Position numbers and translations under genes: made by a program. Below the pieces are notes generated by a model. That model was not told where the DNA came from, did no database searches, and worked only from the letters and a program-made list of their open reading frames with translations. Positions 34,956-43,802 of a DNA stretch of 64,000 bases are shown piece after piece; the stretch's first letter is position 1, and the number at the start of each line of letters is the position of its first letter. Where the stretch lies: assembly GCA_030424865.1 (NCBI GenBank), contig JAUHVR010000003.1, positions 248,001 to 312,000 of the forward strand. The letters run 5' to 3'. This stretch comes from Alphaproteobacteria bacterium (GTDB lineage Bacteria; Pseudomonadota; Alphaproteobacteria; Rhodobacterales; Rhodobacteraceae).

Positions 34956-35975
34956 CTAGACAAACGACCTGTTGGTCAGCCGTCCGAGGTTGCCATGATA
35001 CAGCGCGGCGCGCGTCTCCTCATCAATGTCCATCTCGTTCAGCGCCCGGATCGTCTCGCGAATGTACATCCGTCCGCCTTCGGGATCAAAAGGCGCGTCC
35101 GAGGCAAAGACCACCTGGTCGGCACCAAAGAAATCGATGGCCATCTTGATCGAACCAACGCCGCCAAAGGTCGCGGTATCGGCGATGAACCGGCGGAAAT
35201 AGTCGATCGGGCGGTCGGACAGCTCTTTCAGCAGCGCGCCATAGTCCTCGTCCGAGGTGCGCACCCCCAGAACGTCCCAGCCGGGGCCGACCCTGCCCTC
35301 GAAAAAGGGGATCATGCCGCCGCCGTGGTGGGTGATCACCTTGAGGTTGGGCAAGCGCTGCATTGTCTTGGAAAAGACCAGCCGTGCCATGGCCGCCGAG
35401 GATTCATAGGGCCAGCCAAAAGTCCACCAGATCTCGTATTTCGATTTCTCCTCGGTCGGGTAATCCGCCATCTTCGCCCCCCGCGCGGGGTGCAGCCAGA
35501 TCGGCAAATCGACCTTGGCCATGTAGTCAAAAAACGGCGCAAACTCTGGGTCATCGATGGGCCGCCCGTTCACATGGGTGTAGATCTGCATCCCGCAGGC
35601 GCCCGCCTCTTCGACGGCATAGCGCGAGGCCTCAAGAATGGCGTCGATGCCCGCCCCCATGGGCGGGGTTGAGATGAAGCCCGGAAAGCGGTCCGGATGT
35701 TGCGCGCAAAGCTCGGCCATCGAGTCGGTGCCGATCTTGGCCAGTTCCTTCGATTGCGCATCGTCAGCGACCAGTTCGAAAGGCGGCGAACCCAGCGAAA
35801 GGATCTGCTGGTACTCGTCGTACAGGTCCATGATGGCAAAGCGCTCATCCAGCTGGGTCATCATCGGCTGCGCCTCGGACCGACGGGTGATGTCGGTCAT
35901 GGTGCCCGTGACCTTGGTCAGCGCGTCGTAAAAGGCCGGCGGCCAGATGTGGTTGAATGCGTCTACTTTCAGCAT
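34956..35975 (-). CDS. Amidohydrolase-2 (ACMSD-type) family decarboxylase or hydrolase
   Basis: Protein of 339 aa in the ACMSD family, which decarboxylates or hydrates aromatic acids and ring-cleavage products (LigW, LigJ and LigY are in the same group). Metal and catalytic candidates are His9 in DAFNHIWPP, His162 in IWLHPARG, His216/217 in ITHHGGGMIPFFEGR and Asp293 in FASDAPFDPEGG. The first His of the usual HxH pair is Asn here. The ATG inside the longer frame is preferred because the fold begins there; 4 bp separate it from the SDR stop. Confidence 0.8.
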   Translation of the reverse strand: MLKVDAFNHIWPPAFYDALTKVTGTMTDITRRSEAQPMMTQLDERFAIMDLYDEYQQILSLGSPPFELVADDAQSKELAKIGTDSMAELCAQHPDRFPGFISTPPMGAGIDAILEASRYAVEEAGACGMQIYTHVNGRPIDDPEFAPFFDYMAKVDLPIWLHPARGAKMADYPTEEKSKYEIWWTFGWPYESSAAMARLVFSKTMQRLPNLKVITHHGGGMIPFFEGRVGPGWDVLGVRTSDEDYGALLKELSDRPIDYFRRFIADTATFGGVGSIKMAIDFFGADQVVFASDAPFDPEGGRMYIRETIRALNEMDIDEETRAALYHGNLGRLTNRSFV

Positions 35976-35979
35976 GGTG

Positions 35980-36735
35980 TCACCAGGTGATCTTTCCGCC
36001 ATCGACGTTGAGTGTCTGGCCCGTGATGAAATCGCTGTCCGAAGAGGCCAGGAACAGAAGCGCGCCCACCAGATCGTCCGGCACCATGTCACGCTGGATC
36101 GAGCGTCCGGCGAGCGTTGGTGCGCGGGCTTTCTCAAAATCCGCGTTGGCCTGCACACCTTCGCTTTCCGTCAGCCCCGGCGCGATGGCGTTGACGGTGA
36201 TGTTCTGACCGCCAAGCTCGCGCCCCATCGACCGGGTCATCCCGATGACGGCCCCTTTGGAGGCGACGTAATGCGCGAACCCCGGCGGGCCGTAAAAGAA
36301 CGTGCCCGAGGCGATGTTGATCACTTTGCCACGCCCGTTTTTCTGCATTGATGGCAGACAAGCCTTCATCACCTGAAAGATACCGCGCGTATTCACGCGC
36401 ATCACCGCGTCCCATTCCTCGTCCGGGATTTCCCAAAAGGGGCGCAGCTTGAGATTGGCAAAAATGCCCGCGTTGTTGACCACGATCTCGACGGGGCCAT
36501 AGGCCTCTTCCGCGTGGGCCACCATCGCCGACAGGTCGTCGGTCGAGGTGACGTCGACCTTCATGCCCATGGCCGTACCGCCCGCCTCGGTGATCGCAGC
36601 CACGCAGTCCGCCGTATCAGCCAGATCGCTGACCAGCACGCGGGCGCCTTCGTCCGCCAGCGCCTTGGCAAAGGTTGCGCCGATGCCCTGCGCCGCCCCG
36701 GTCACGATGGCGCATTTGCCGTCCAGTCGTCCCAT
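35980..36735 (-). CDS. Short-chain dehydrogenase/reductase
   Basis: Classical SDR of 251 aa with TGAAQGIGAT for cofactor binding, NNAGIFA, catalytic Ser in NIASGTFFYGP and the YVASK catalytic pair. The ATG overlaps the glutathione-transferase stop by one base (TGATG), so both proteins are translationally coupled. By analogy with the LigD-LigF pairing in beta-aryl ether cleavage, it may oxidise an alcohol to the ketone used by the neighbouring transferase. This is inference from order, not residues. Confidence 0.85.
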   Translation of the reverse strand: MGRLDGKCAIVTGAAQGIGATFAKALADEGARVLVSDLADTADCVAAITEAGGTAMGMKVDVTSTDDLSAMVAHAEEAYGPVEIVVNNAGIFANLKLRPFWEIPDEEWDAVMRVNTRGIFQVMKACLPSMQKNGRGKVINIASGTFFYGPPGFAHYVASKGAVIGMTRSMGRELGGQNITVNAIAPGLTESEGVQANADFEKARAPTLAGRSIQRDMVPDDLVGALLFLASSDSDFITGQTLNVDGGKITW

Positions 36736-37556
36736 CACGCGGCCTCCCGAATATCGAGGATCCTGGCCACTTCCGTCCAGCTTTTGGCACCGTTTTCACG
36801 CAGATCATCGGTCAGATCCTGCGGGCACCAGTCCAGCAGCGAGGATTTGAACAAAGGCCGTGCCTTGATCCTCTCCCACCAGTCGGTGACGCGCGGCAGG
36901 CGGCCGTTTTCCCACATCCCCGACATCGACATCATGTCGAGCCGGTTCACGTAGGGCGTCAGGCCTACATCGGCGTGGGTGAAGTCATTGCTGGCCAGCC
37001 ATTGATGCTCTTTCAACGCGTCCTCCATCTTGTGCAGATAGAGGTCGTATAGACGGATCTTCTCGGCCCCGCCGGGCGCGTTGAAACCTTCCTTGACCAG
37101 CACCTTCTTGCGTTCGTGCCAGCCCGCCGTGACCGACAGGTCGGGCGTGGAATCCAGAAACTCCTGCAGCTTTTCCGGCCCCAGCTTGAACAGCGTGTGC
37201 CGATGTGAGGCCATGAACGTTAGTTCGCCACAGGCCGGGTGCAGTTCTTCGTCCAGCGCCTTGGACCAGTACCGGACCTTGGTGAACTCATACGGGTCCT
37301 TGGGGTGCAAAGAGGTTTCGGGCCAGACCAGATCCACGTATTCACAGATCACCGTGCTTTCATTGATGATCTTGCCGTCATGCACCAGCGAGGGCACCAC
37401 GGCCTTGGGGTTGATGGCCAGGAATTCATCAGTGAACTGTTCCCCTTTGAGGATGTCGATATAGACGCCCTCCCAGTCCAATCCCTTTTCTTCCATGTGA
37501 TAGCGCGCCTTCGCGGCGCAAACAGATGACCCGTGGTGATAGAGCGTCAAAGACAC
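36735..37556 (-). CDS. Glutathione S-transferase family protein, LigF-like
   Basis: Protein of 273 aa with a thioredoxin-fold N domain (LTLYHHGSSVCAAKAR, INPKAVVPSLVHDG, INESTVICEYVD) and a helical C domain. The segment VHDGKIINESTVICEYVD and the following ETSLHPKDPYEFTKVRYW closely recall LigF, the beta-etherase of Sphingobium, as remembered. That class uses glutathione to cleave ether or thioether bonds of aromatic compounds. GTG is used as start because AAAGGGGG lies 7 bp upstream, whereas the earlier ATG overlaps the ALDH stop. Confidence 0.8.
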   Translation of the reverse strand: MSLTLYHHGSSVCAAKARYHMEEKGLDWEGVYIDILKGEQFTDEFLAINPKAVVPSLVHDGKIINESTVICEYVDLVWPETSLHPKDPYEFTKVRYWSKALDEELHPACGELTFMASHRHTLFKLGPEKLQEFLDSTPDLSVTAGWHERKKVLVKEGFNAPGGAEKIRLYDLYLHKMEDALKEHQWLASNDFTHADVGLTPYVNRLDMMSMSGMWENGRLPRVTDWWERIKARPLFKSSLLDWCPQDLTDDLRENGAKSWTEVARILDIREAA

Positions 37557-37570
37557 GTGGAAGCCCCCTT

Positions 37571-39010
37571 TCAAAGTTGGATCGTGACCCATTTCATTTC
37601 CGTCATGGCCTCGAGATCGGCCTCGGTGCCCTCGCGGCCCACACCGCTGTCGCCGGTGCCCCCAAAGGGCACATGCGGTTCGTCATGCAGGGGAGAGGCG
37701 TTCACATGCGCCATCCCTGCCCCGACGTTCTGGGCAAAATGCAGGGCGCGGTTGATGTCTTGCGTGAAGATTGCAGCCGACAGCCCGTAGTTGGTGTCGT
37801 TCGCCTTTGCCAGCGCCTCGTCATAGCTGTCGACGGCGTAGACCGAAGCCACCGGGCCAAAGGTTTCCTGACGACAGACCACCATCTCTTCGGTGACGCC
37901 CGTCAGGATCGTCGGTTCGGGCCGGTTGCCCGACCAGCCGCCGCCGATGACCACGGTTGCACCCTTGGATTGGGCGTCTTCGACGTGGCTCCGCACCCGG
38001 CCGCGCTGACGGTCCGAGATGATTGGTCCGATGATCGTGTTTTCGCCCCGAAGATCGCCCATCGGCAGCGAGGATGCGGCCTTTGCAAAGGCCTGCACAA
38101 AGTTGTCAAAGATCGGGCGTTCGACGTAGATGCGGCTGCCACCCATGCAGACCTGGCCCTGGTAGGTGAAGATCCCGTGGCAAATCGCCGGAATGGTCTT
38201 GGACATGTCGGCATCGGCCAGCACGACGACCGGGCTCTTGCCGCCCAGTTCCAGCGTCACCGGCGTCTTGTTCCTGGCGCACAGCTCGTTGATGTGCTGG
38301 CCCACCACCGACGAGCCGGTGAAGGTGACAAAGTCCACATCCGGGTGCCCGGTCAGCGTATCGCCAATCTCGTGTCCGAACCCGGTCACGACATTGAAGG
38401 CCCCTGCCGGGATGCCCGCCTCGGCATAGACCTCGGCAATCAGATGCGAGACGTGCGGGGCCATTTCAGATGGCAGCAAGACCACCGTGTTTCCGGTCGC
38501 TAGCGCATGCGCGGTCAGGCGGATGCCCTTGATCAAGGGCACGTTGAACGGCGTGATGCAGGCGACCACGCCGCGCGGCTTGCGGATCGACATCGAGAAG
38601 CGGCCGGGATAGTCACCCGGCAGGGTCTTGCCCGTCACGTGGCGGCACATGCCGGCTGCGGCCCGCAGCATGCCCAGCGCCTTGTTGAATTCGAAATCCG
38701 CTTTCTTCCTGGGACTGCCGATCTCGTCGATCAGCGCGTCAACGAAGGCGTCTTTGCGGGATTCCATCACCTCGGCCGCCTTCTGCAGCCAACGCTCGCG
38801 GTCCTTGGCCAGGGTTTCCCCGTATGTCACGAAGGTGGCCTTGGCGCAGGCCACCGCGTCCAGCATATCCTGGGGCCCGCCATGCGCCGCACGGCAGTAA
38901 ACACTGTCGTCTTCCGGGTTCAGACTGTCGAAAACCTCACCTGATCTGGCCGCGCGTGGTGCGCCATCAATCCAGATCGCCGCCTCGAAGGCGGTGTTGT
39001 CCTTGGCCAT
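37571..39010 (-). CDS. Aldehyde dehydrogenase (aromatic-aldehyde type)
   Basis: NAD(P)-dependent ALDH of 479 aa. Catalytic Cys is in GQVCMGGSR, the general base Glu in LELGGKSPVVV, and the Rossmann segment in FTGSSVVGQ. The N-terminal half (TPFNVPLIKGIRLTAHALA) resembles vanillin/benzaldehyde dehydrogenases. It is the first gene of the catabolic operon and is preceded by a candidate LysR site. Its likely role is oxidising an aldehyde produced by the upstream steps to the acid. Confidence 0.85.
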   Translation of the reverse strand: MAKDNTAFEAAIWIDGAPRAARSGEVFDSLNPEDDSVYCRAAHGGPQDMLDAVACAKATFVTYGETLAKDRERWLQKAAEVMESRKDAFVDALIDEIGSPRKKADFEFNKALGMLRAAAGMCRHVTGKTLPGDYPGRFSMSIRKPRGVVACITPFNVPLIKGIRLTAHALATGNTVVLLPSEMAPHVSHLIAEVYAEAGIPAGAFNVVTGFGHEIGDTLTGHPDVDFVTFTGSSVVGQHINELCARNKTPVTLELGGKSPVVVLADADMSKTIPAICHGIFTYQGQVCMGGSRIYVERPIFDNFVQAFAKAASSLPMGDLRGENTIIGPIISDRQRGRVRSHVEDAQSKGATVVIGGGWSGNRPEPTILTGVTEEMVVCRQETFGPVASVYAVDSYDEALAKANDTNYGLSAAIFTQDINRALHFAQNVGAGMAHVNASPLHDEPHVPFGGTGDSGVGREGTEADLEAMTEMKWVTIQL

Positions 39011-39096
39011 CCTGTTCCTCCCTCGCGGCTTCCCGCGTCCACAATTAATGAGCGACTCGGCCTGCAGCGGATAGAGAGCAGCACTAAGATGTGACC

Positions 39097-39118
39097 AAAG
39101 CCAAACTTAGAGCCTAAG
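39097..39118. promoter_or_regulatory. Candidate LysR-type binding site upstream of the catabolic operon
   Basis: AAAG-N5-CTTAGAG, with CTTAG-AGC-CTAAG as a 5-bp inverted repeat, lies about 90 bp upstream of the ALDH start. A matching AAAG-N5-CTTAGAG is found upstream of the LysR gene. Confidence 0.4.
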
Positions 39119-39130
39119 AGGTTCAGAACG

Positions 39131-40066
39131 TCATGAACCGCTTCCTGGCATCTGCCAGCCGACCGCGCCGCCTGCAATCGTGTCATCAACAATCGAGATC
39201 AAAAGCTTCCGAATGGCCGCCTCGGCCTTGGACATCCGCTCGACCCGATGCGTCGTCAAATTCAGTTCCCAAGACAATTCCGGCAGGGCGATGGGGCGCG
39301 TGACCACCTCGCCGTGTTCGATCTCTTGGTGAAAAAGAGCTTTCGTCGCCACGGCCGCGCGGCGTCCCTGAAGGACCAATTCGCGCCGCAAATTGATCGC
39401 TTCAATGTCCTGAACATTGGCGAATTCCAGCCCTTCATGCGCAAGGGCCGCATCAAGCTTGCGCCGCAGCAACAGGCTTCGGCCATCCAGGGCAAGCGGC
39501 ATTTTCGACAGGTCCACAAGCGGCAGCGGCCCCTCGCCGACCGGCATGATATCCGGCCGCCCGACAAGCAGAAACGTCTCGACGTACAGCGGCAGGGACT
39601 CGTGCATTTCGGACTCAAGTGCTTGTGCTGTAACAGCAAAATCCAACTCTCTGGCCAAGATGGCCGCTTCGAGCTGATCCGTGAACCCCTGGGTCAACTG
39701 CAGCGACAATGTCGGGTGCTGATCCGCACAATACTGCAACAACAAAGGAACGACGACGCGCCCCATCGACGGGGTCACACCGATCCGCACATTACCGATC
39801 GCATCCTTTCCAAAGCGGCGGACGTCGGCCTTGGCTTCTTCGAAACTTTCGATGATCCGGACGGCATGGCGGTTGAGGGCATGGCCGGCCTCGGTCAGTC
39901 GGACGCCGCGCGAATGCCGTTCGATCAAGTCCACCTCGAGATACTCTTCCAGCTTGCGGATCTGCATGCCCAAAGCAGGCTGCGTGACGTTCAGCGCCTC
40001 GGCTGCGCGGGTCAGACTTTCAAGCTCGGCAACCTTGGCGAAATAGATGAGGTGGCGAATCTCCAT
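39131..40066 (-). CDS. LysR-family transcriptional regulator
   Basis: Regulator of 311 aa. The N-terminal helix-turn-helix (SLTRAAEALNVTQPALGMQIRKLEE) is followed by the periplasmic-binding-like effector domain (IGVTPSMGRVVVPLLLQ, ELDFAV). The start MEIRHLIYF is the standard LysR N terminus; the upstream extension is discarded. It sits between the sulfatase/GST operon on the same strand and a divergent ALDH/Fe-ADH pair, and is the natural activator of both. Confidence 0.88.
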   Translation of the reverse strand: MEIRHLIYFAKVAELESLTRAAEALNVTQPALGMQIRKLEEYLEVDLIERHSRGVRLTEAGHALNRHAVRIIESFEEAKADVRRFGKDAIGNVRIGVTPSMGRVVVPLLLQYCADQHPTLSLQLTQGFTDQLEAAILARELDFAVTAQALESEMHESLPLYVETFLLVGRPDIMPVGEGPLPLVDLSKMPLALDGRSLLLRRKLDAALAHEGLEFANVQDIEAINLRRELVLQGRRAAVATKALFHQEIEHGEVVTRPIALPELSWELNLTTHRVERMSKAEAAIRKLLISIVDDTIAGGAVGWQMPGSGS

Positions 40067-40071
40067 ATGTC

Positions 40072-40090
40072 GCACTCTAAGCCGAACTTT
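40072..40090. promoter_or_regulatory. Candidate LysR-type binding site in the divergent promoter
   Basis: On the minus strand AAAG-TTCGG-CTTAGAG matches the AAAG-N5-CTTAGAG found upstream of the ALDH operon. It is adjacent to the LysR start, where autoregulatory sites usually lie. Confidence 0.4.
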
Positions 40091-40163
40091 GTTCAGACCA
40101 AAGGCAGGATTGCTTGTTGTTTGACCGCTGACCGACATAATCGGTGCAACGAGGGAGGACCGC

Positions 40164-41603
40164 GTGAGCGAAATTGCAAAGCACTACATTGCCGGAGAGT
40201 GGGTGACCTCTGCCGGGACCACAGACAGTCTTGACCCGGCAAACGGGGCCTTGGTGGGCCGGGGCGCCATCGGGTCGGCGACGCTGGCCGAACAGGCCAT
40301 TTCCGCCGCGCGCGCGACCTTTGAAACCTCGTCCTGGGCGTCGGACCCAAGGCTGCGCGCAAAGGTGCTGCTGGACTTTGCCGACCGGCTACAATCCCGT
40401 CATGACGAACTGGCACGCCTGCTGGTGCAAGAGAACGGCAAGGTGCTGCCACAGGCCAAGGGCGAAATTGCGGCGGGGTTCGGCGAAGCGCGATACTATG
40501 CAGGGCTGGCGCGCAATGTCTTTGGCCGAACGACGGAGACCGGGCCGGGCAAGATTTCGATGCTGACACGGGAACCCGCGGGGGTTGTCGCGGTGATCGT
40601 GCCCTGGAATGCCCCCGTGACCCTTTTCGTTCGGTCGGTTGCTCCGGCCCTTGCCGCCGGGTGCACGGTGGTTGTCAAACCGGCACCGCAAACCCCGCTG
40701 ATCAACGCCGAAATCATGCGCTGCTTTCACGAAATCCCCGGATTGCCACCGGGCGTGATAAACTCGGTCAACGAAAACGGGATCGAGGTGGGGCAAGCCC
40801 TGGCCACGCACGAAGATGTGGATGTCATCTCGTTCACCGGGTCTTCGGCAACGGGCAAGGTCATGATGCGCGCGGCGTCCGACACGCTGAAACACCTGTC
40901 GCTGGAGCTTGGCGGCAAGGCCCCTGCCGTGGTGTTTGAAGACGCGGACCTTGATCTTGCGACCTTCGAGATACGGCGCGCCTCGATCGTGTTGACGGGC
41001 CAGATGTGCACGGCGATCAGCCGCGTTCTGGTTCATTCATCCCTTGCCGAGGAGATGACGCAGCGGCTGCAGGCGGCCTATGCCTCGGTGAAAATTGGCC
41101 ATGGTTTGGACGCCGGCACGGAAATGGGGCCCCTGATCGACGCGCAAAATCAGAAGCGGGTTCTGGGCATCATAGACCGGGCCGCGGACGAAGCAGACCT
41201 GATCCTGCGGGGTCATGCACCCGGCGGTGATCTGTCTGCGGGCGCCTTCGTGACGCCTTCGATCTTTCGTATCGACGATGCGGCGCACCCGCTGGTGCAA
41301 GAAGAGCTCTTTGGCCCGATCATCTCGATCGAGACCTTCGAGGACGAAGCCGAAGCCATCGCGAAATCCAATGCCACGCGCTATGGTCTTGCCTCGTCGG
41401 TCTATACCCGGGATTTGTACCGCGCGATGCGGCTTGGCCGAAAACTGAAGTTCGGGACCGTCTGGCTGAACAGCCACAACCGGCTGTTGGCCGAGGCCGA
41501 AACCGGGGGGTATCGTCAAAGCGGGATTGGACGCCTGCATGGCGTTGAGGCGCTGAATGACTTCCTGGAAACCAAGCATGTCTACATGGAGGTCGAAACC
41601 TAG
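40164..41603 (+). CDS. Aldehyde dehydrogenase, divergent from LysR
   Basis: ALDH of 479 aa with catalytic Cys in TGQMCTAISR, base Glu in LELGGKAPAVV and cofactor loop FTGSSATGK. GTG start with GAGGGAGGA 4 bp upstream. Its stop is immediately followed by the Fe-dependent alcohol dehydrogenase start, so alcohol-to-acid oxidation by the pair is likely. It differs clearly from the ALDH of the opposing operon, so it is not a recent duplicate. Confidence 0.85.
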   Translation: MSEIAKHYIAGEWVTSAGTTDSLDPANGALVGRGAIGSATLAEQAISAARATFETSSWASDPRLRAKVLLDFADRLQSRHDELARLLVQENGKVLPQAKGEIAAGFGEARYYAGLARNVFGRTTETGPGKISMLTREPAGVVAVIVPWNAPVTLFVRSVAPALAAGCTVVVKPAPQTPLINAEIMRCFHEIPGLPPGVINSVNENGIEVGQALATHEDVDVISFTGSSATGKVMMRAASDTLKHLSLELGGKAPAVVFEDADLDLATFEIRRASIVLTGQMCTAISRVLVHSSLAEEMTQRLQAAYASVKIGHGLDAGTEMGPLIDAQNQKRVLGIIDRAADEADLILRGHAPGGDLSAGAFVTPSIFRIDDAAHPLVQEELFGPIISIETFEDEAEAIAKSNATRYGLASSVYTRDLYRAMRLGRKLKFGTVWLNSHNRLLAEAETGGYRQSGIGRLHGVEALNDFLETKHVYMEVET

Positions 41604-42713
41604 ATGCCCCTGATCCAGTATCTGTCGCGGATTCAGTTCGATTTCGGTGCTCTTGCAACACTGTCGGACGAAATCACGCGATTGGGTCTCAAAAGCCCCC
41701 TGCTGGTGACCGACAAGGGCGTTGCGGCCGCCGGTCTGCTGGACAGGGTGCTGACCGCCGCACGCCCCCATGACCCGATCGTCTATGACGGCACGACCGA
41801 GAACCCGAACGAGGCCTCGCTGGACCACTGCATGGCCCTGTGGCACGACCACGGCTGCGACGGGGTGATCGCCGTGGGCGGCGGCTCACCTGTCGATCTG
41901 TCGAAAGCGGTGGCCTTGCTGGCCAGCCACGGCGGTGCCTTTGCCGATTACGGCGTCAAGACCGGAGGGTCCGAAAAGATCGGGAAAGTCGCACCGCAGA
42001 TCGCCATTCCAACCGCCGCCGGAACCGGGGCAGAGGTGGGGCGCGCCTGCGTGATGACCTTGCACAACGGGCGCAAGACCGTGGCCGTCAATCTGAACAT
42101 GGTGGCCGACGTCGTCATCTGCGATCCGGATTTGACGCTCAGCCTTCCGCCGCGTCTGACGGCCGGCACGGGGATCGACGCCCTGAGCCACGGCATCGAA
42201 ACCTTCTGTTCCCCGACAATAAACCCACCGGCCGAAGCCATTGCGCGCGACTGCATCGCGCGCGCAGCCAAGTGGCTGCCGGTTGCTCTCGAAGACGGCG
42301 CAAACCGCGAAGCGCGCTGGAACATGATGATGGCGGCCCTGGAGGGCGGCATGGTGCTTCAAAAAGGTCTTGGGGGCGCGCATGCCCTGGCCAACCCCTT
42401 GGGAGAGGGTGGTTATCATCACGGCACGCTGATTGGCATCCTGTTGCCGCACGTCCTGACGTTCAATGCCACGGTTCTCGGGGAAAAATGGCCGATGCTC
42501 AAACAGCTGCTCTCTGCCGTGTCGGAACCGGATCGGCATATCGCTGAACTTGTGCGCGCCATCGGTCTGCCGTCCCGGCTATCGGAGTTGACCGTGCCGC
42601 CGAGTGACTTCGCTGCCCTGTCCGAGAAAGCCGCGGCGGACCATCTGTCCGCGACGAACCCCCGCAAGGCAAGTTCGGCAGATTACCTGGATCTTCTCGA
42701 GGCCGCTCTTTGA
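41604..42713 (+). CDS. Iron-containing alcohol dehydrogenase
   Basis: Group III (Fe-type) alcohol dehydrogenase of 369 aa. NAD-binding VIAVGGGSPVDLSKAV, the family loop PTAAGTGAEVGRA, and metal ligands in GTGIDALSHGIE and GGAHALANPLGEGGYHHG are present. Close relatives include 4-hydroxybutyrate dehydrogenases and maleylacetate reductases; the latter would fit an aromatic pathway ending in 3-oxoadipate. The motifs do not decide between them. No gap separates it from the ALDH stop. Confidence 0.82.
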   Translation: MPLIQYLSRIQFDFGALATLSDEITRLGLKSPLLVTDKGVAAAGLLDRVLTAARPHDPIVYDGTTENPNEASLDHCMALWHDHGCDGVIAVGGGSPVDLSKAVALLASHGGAFADYGVKTGGSEKIGKVAPQIAIPTAAGTGAEVGRACVMTLHNGRKTVAVNLNMVADVVICDPDLTLSLPPRLTAGTGIDALSHGIETFCSPTINPPAEAIARDCIARAAKWLPVALEDGANREARWNMMMAALEGGMVLQKGLGGAHALANPLGEGGYHHGTLIGILLPHVLTFNATVLGEKWPMLKQLLSAVSEPDRHIAELVRAIGLPSRLSELTVPPSDFAALSEKAAADHLSATNPRKASSADYLDLLEAAL

Positions 42714-42764
42714 TGCGCATGTCAGCTCAACGCATTCCCACCCCAAGTTCAGGGACAGGACCCA

Positions 42765-43490
42765 TCATATCCAACCCGCAATTGCCGGGATCAGCAGCGC
42801 CAAAACCAGAAGGTTTCCAATGCCATGTAACCAGACGCCAATCCAAATATTGCGATAACGCTGAACAAGATAGGGCAAGAGCAGGCTGATCGGCATCAGG
42901 GTGATGAAATTCCACCACATGAACGCGTGGAACAAAAGGTTCCAGCACAGGCCGTTCACCAACCATGCGTACTTGCCAAAAATCTTTTCCTGGCGTGGCA
43001 GCGCATACCCGCGCCAAAGAAATTCCTCGCCGCCGATGTTCACAACAAGCCATCCGATCCAGAACAGAACCAACCACCAGTTGCCCTCGACCGGGACACC
43101 AAGGAAGGTTGACAGACCACTCGAAATGTCAAAGTCCGGCGAAAAGAGCTCGGGAATGACTGGCGGAAGAGGCACCCACCCCGCACCGGAAACCAATCCC
43201 CCAATAGGGGCCAGAAGAAGCTCGGCGACCTGCAGGCCAACGAAAGCGCATGCGACGATCAGCCAGTCTTTTCTGGTCATTTTGCGGATGGGCGCAAGGG
43301 CCTTCCAATTGTCAAAGCCGACAAGGAGGTGGAAAGCGGCCAAGACACATACCGGCCCCCAAAGAACAGTCGTCCAGACAAGGATCAGAGGAACACCTTG
43401 CGCTGTCGCGACCGGGACCAAAAGATAGACGCCCGCCAGGGTAAGCGCGCCGGGGATCCCAAAAAAGGCGATGGATTTGTTCAGGTTCAT
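42765..43490 (-). CDS. CPBP-family intramembrane glutamic endopeptidase
   Basis: Membrane protein of 241 aa with about six hydrophobic segments. The Abi/CPBP motifs are visible: GGEEFLWRGY (EExxxR), LLFHAFMWW and LHGIGN. Members cleave within membranes (Rce1-like) or confer bacteriocin self-immunity. Its ATG overlaps the stop of a 44-codon upstream frame by ATGA. Confidence 0.78.
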   Translation of the reverse strand: MNLNKSIAFFGIPGALTLAGVYLLVPVATAQGVPLILVWTTVLWGPVCVLAAFHLLVGFDNWKALAPIRKMTRKDWLIVACAFVGLQVAELLLAPIGGLVSGAGWVPLPPVIPELFSPDFDISSGLSTFLGVPVEGNWWLVLFWIGWLVVNIGGEEFLWRGYALPRQEKIFGKYAWLVNGLCWNLLFHAFMWWNFITLMPISLLLPYLVQRYRNIWIGVWLHGIGNLLVLALLIPAIAGWI

Positions 43491-43621
43491 CGGTCGTATC
43501 TGTGGCGTAGGACTGCGACCTCGACATACAGGAAGCCGACCGGGCCGAAAAGCAGGGACACGGCCAATTCAGGCACAAGGCGCAGCGCATCCGTGCCGGC
43601 CCAGCAGGCCGCGTCCACCAT
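43487..43621 (-). CDS. Small hypothetical membrane-type peptide coupled to the CPBP gene
   Basis: A 44-codon frame whose stop overlaps the CPBP start (ATGA). The peptide has a hydrophobic middle (LVPELAVSLLFGPVGFLYVEV) and a basic end (LRHRYDR), as a single-pass small membrane protein would. AAAGGA lies 10 bp before the ATG. It could also be the remaining 3' end of a larger degraded gene, since the frame is open for 16 further codons upstream. Confidence 0.4.
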   Translation of the reverse strand: MVDAACWAGTDALRLVPELAVSLLFGPVGFLYVEVAVLRHRYDR

Positions 43622-43736
43622 CCCATCAACCGGTCCTTTGGCGTCGGGCAACCGGTACGTCAGGGTTCAGCTCTTAATAAGGCTTCACACCTCTTCGGCC
43701 TCTTCCGGCAGTGCAACTCGGGTTTGCAAGCACTTT

Positions 43737-43765
43737 GGCGACGACGAAGTAACTTCGTCGTCGCC
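43737..43765. repeat. Perfect 29-bp palindrome
   Basis: Arms GGCGACGACGAAGT and ACTTCGTCGTCGCC are exact complements around a single A. It lies 37 bp beyond the stop of the DUF4386 gene. It may act as a terminator stem, but no T-run follows on either strand. The rest of 43622-43802 shows nothing recognisable. Confidence 0.6.
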
Positions 43766-43802
43766 TCACAATGTCTGGAAAGGGCATTACCCTTTCGTGT
43801 TG

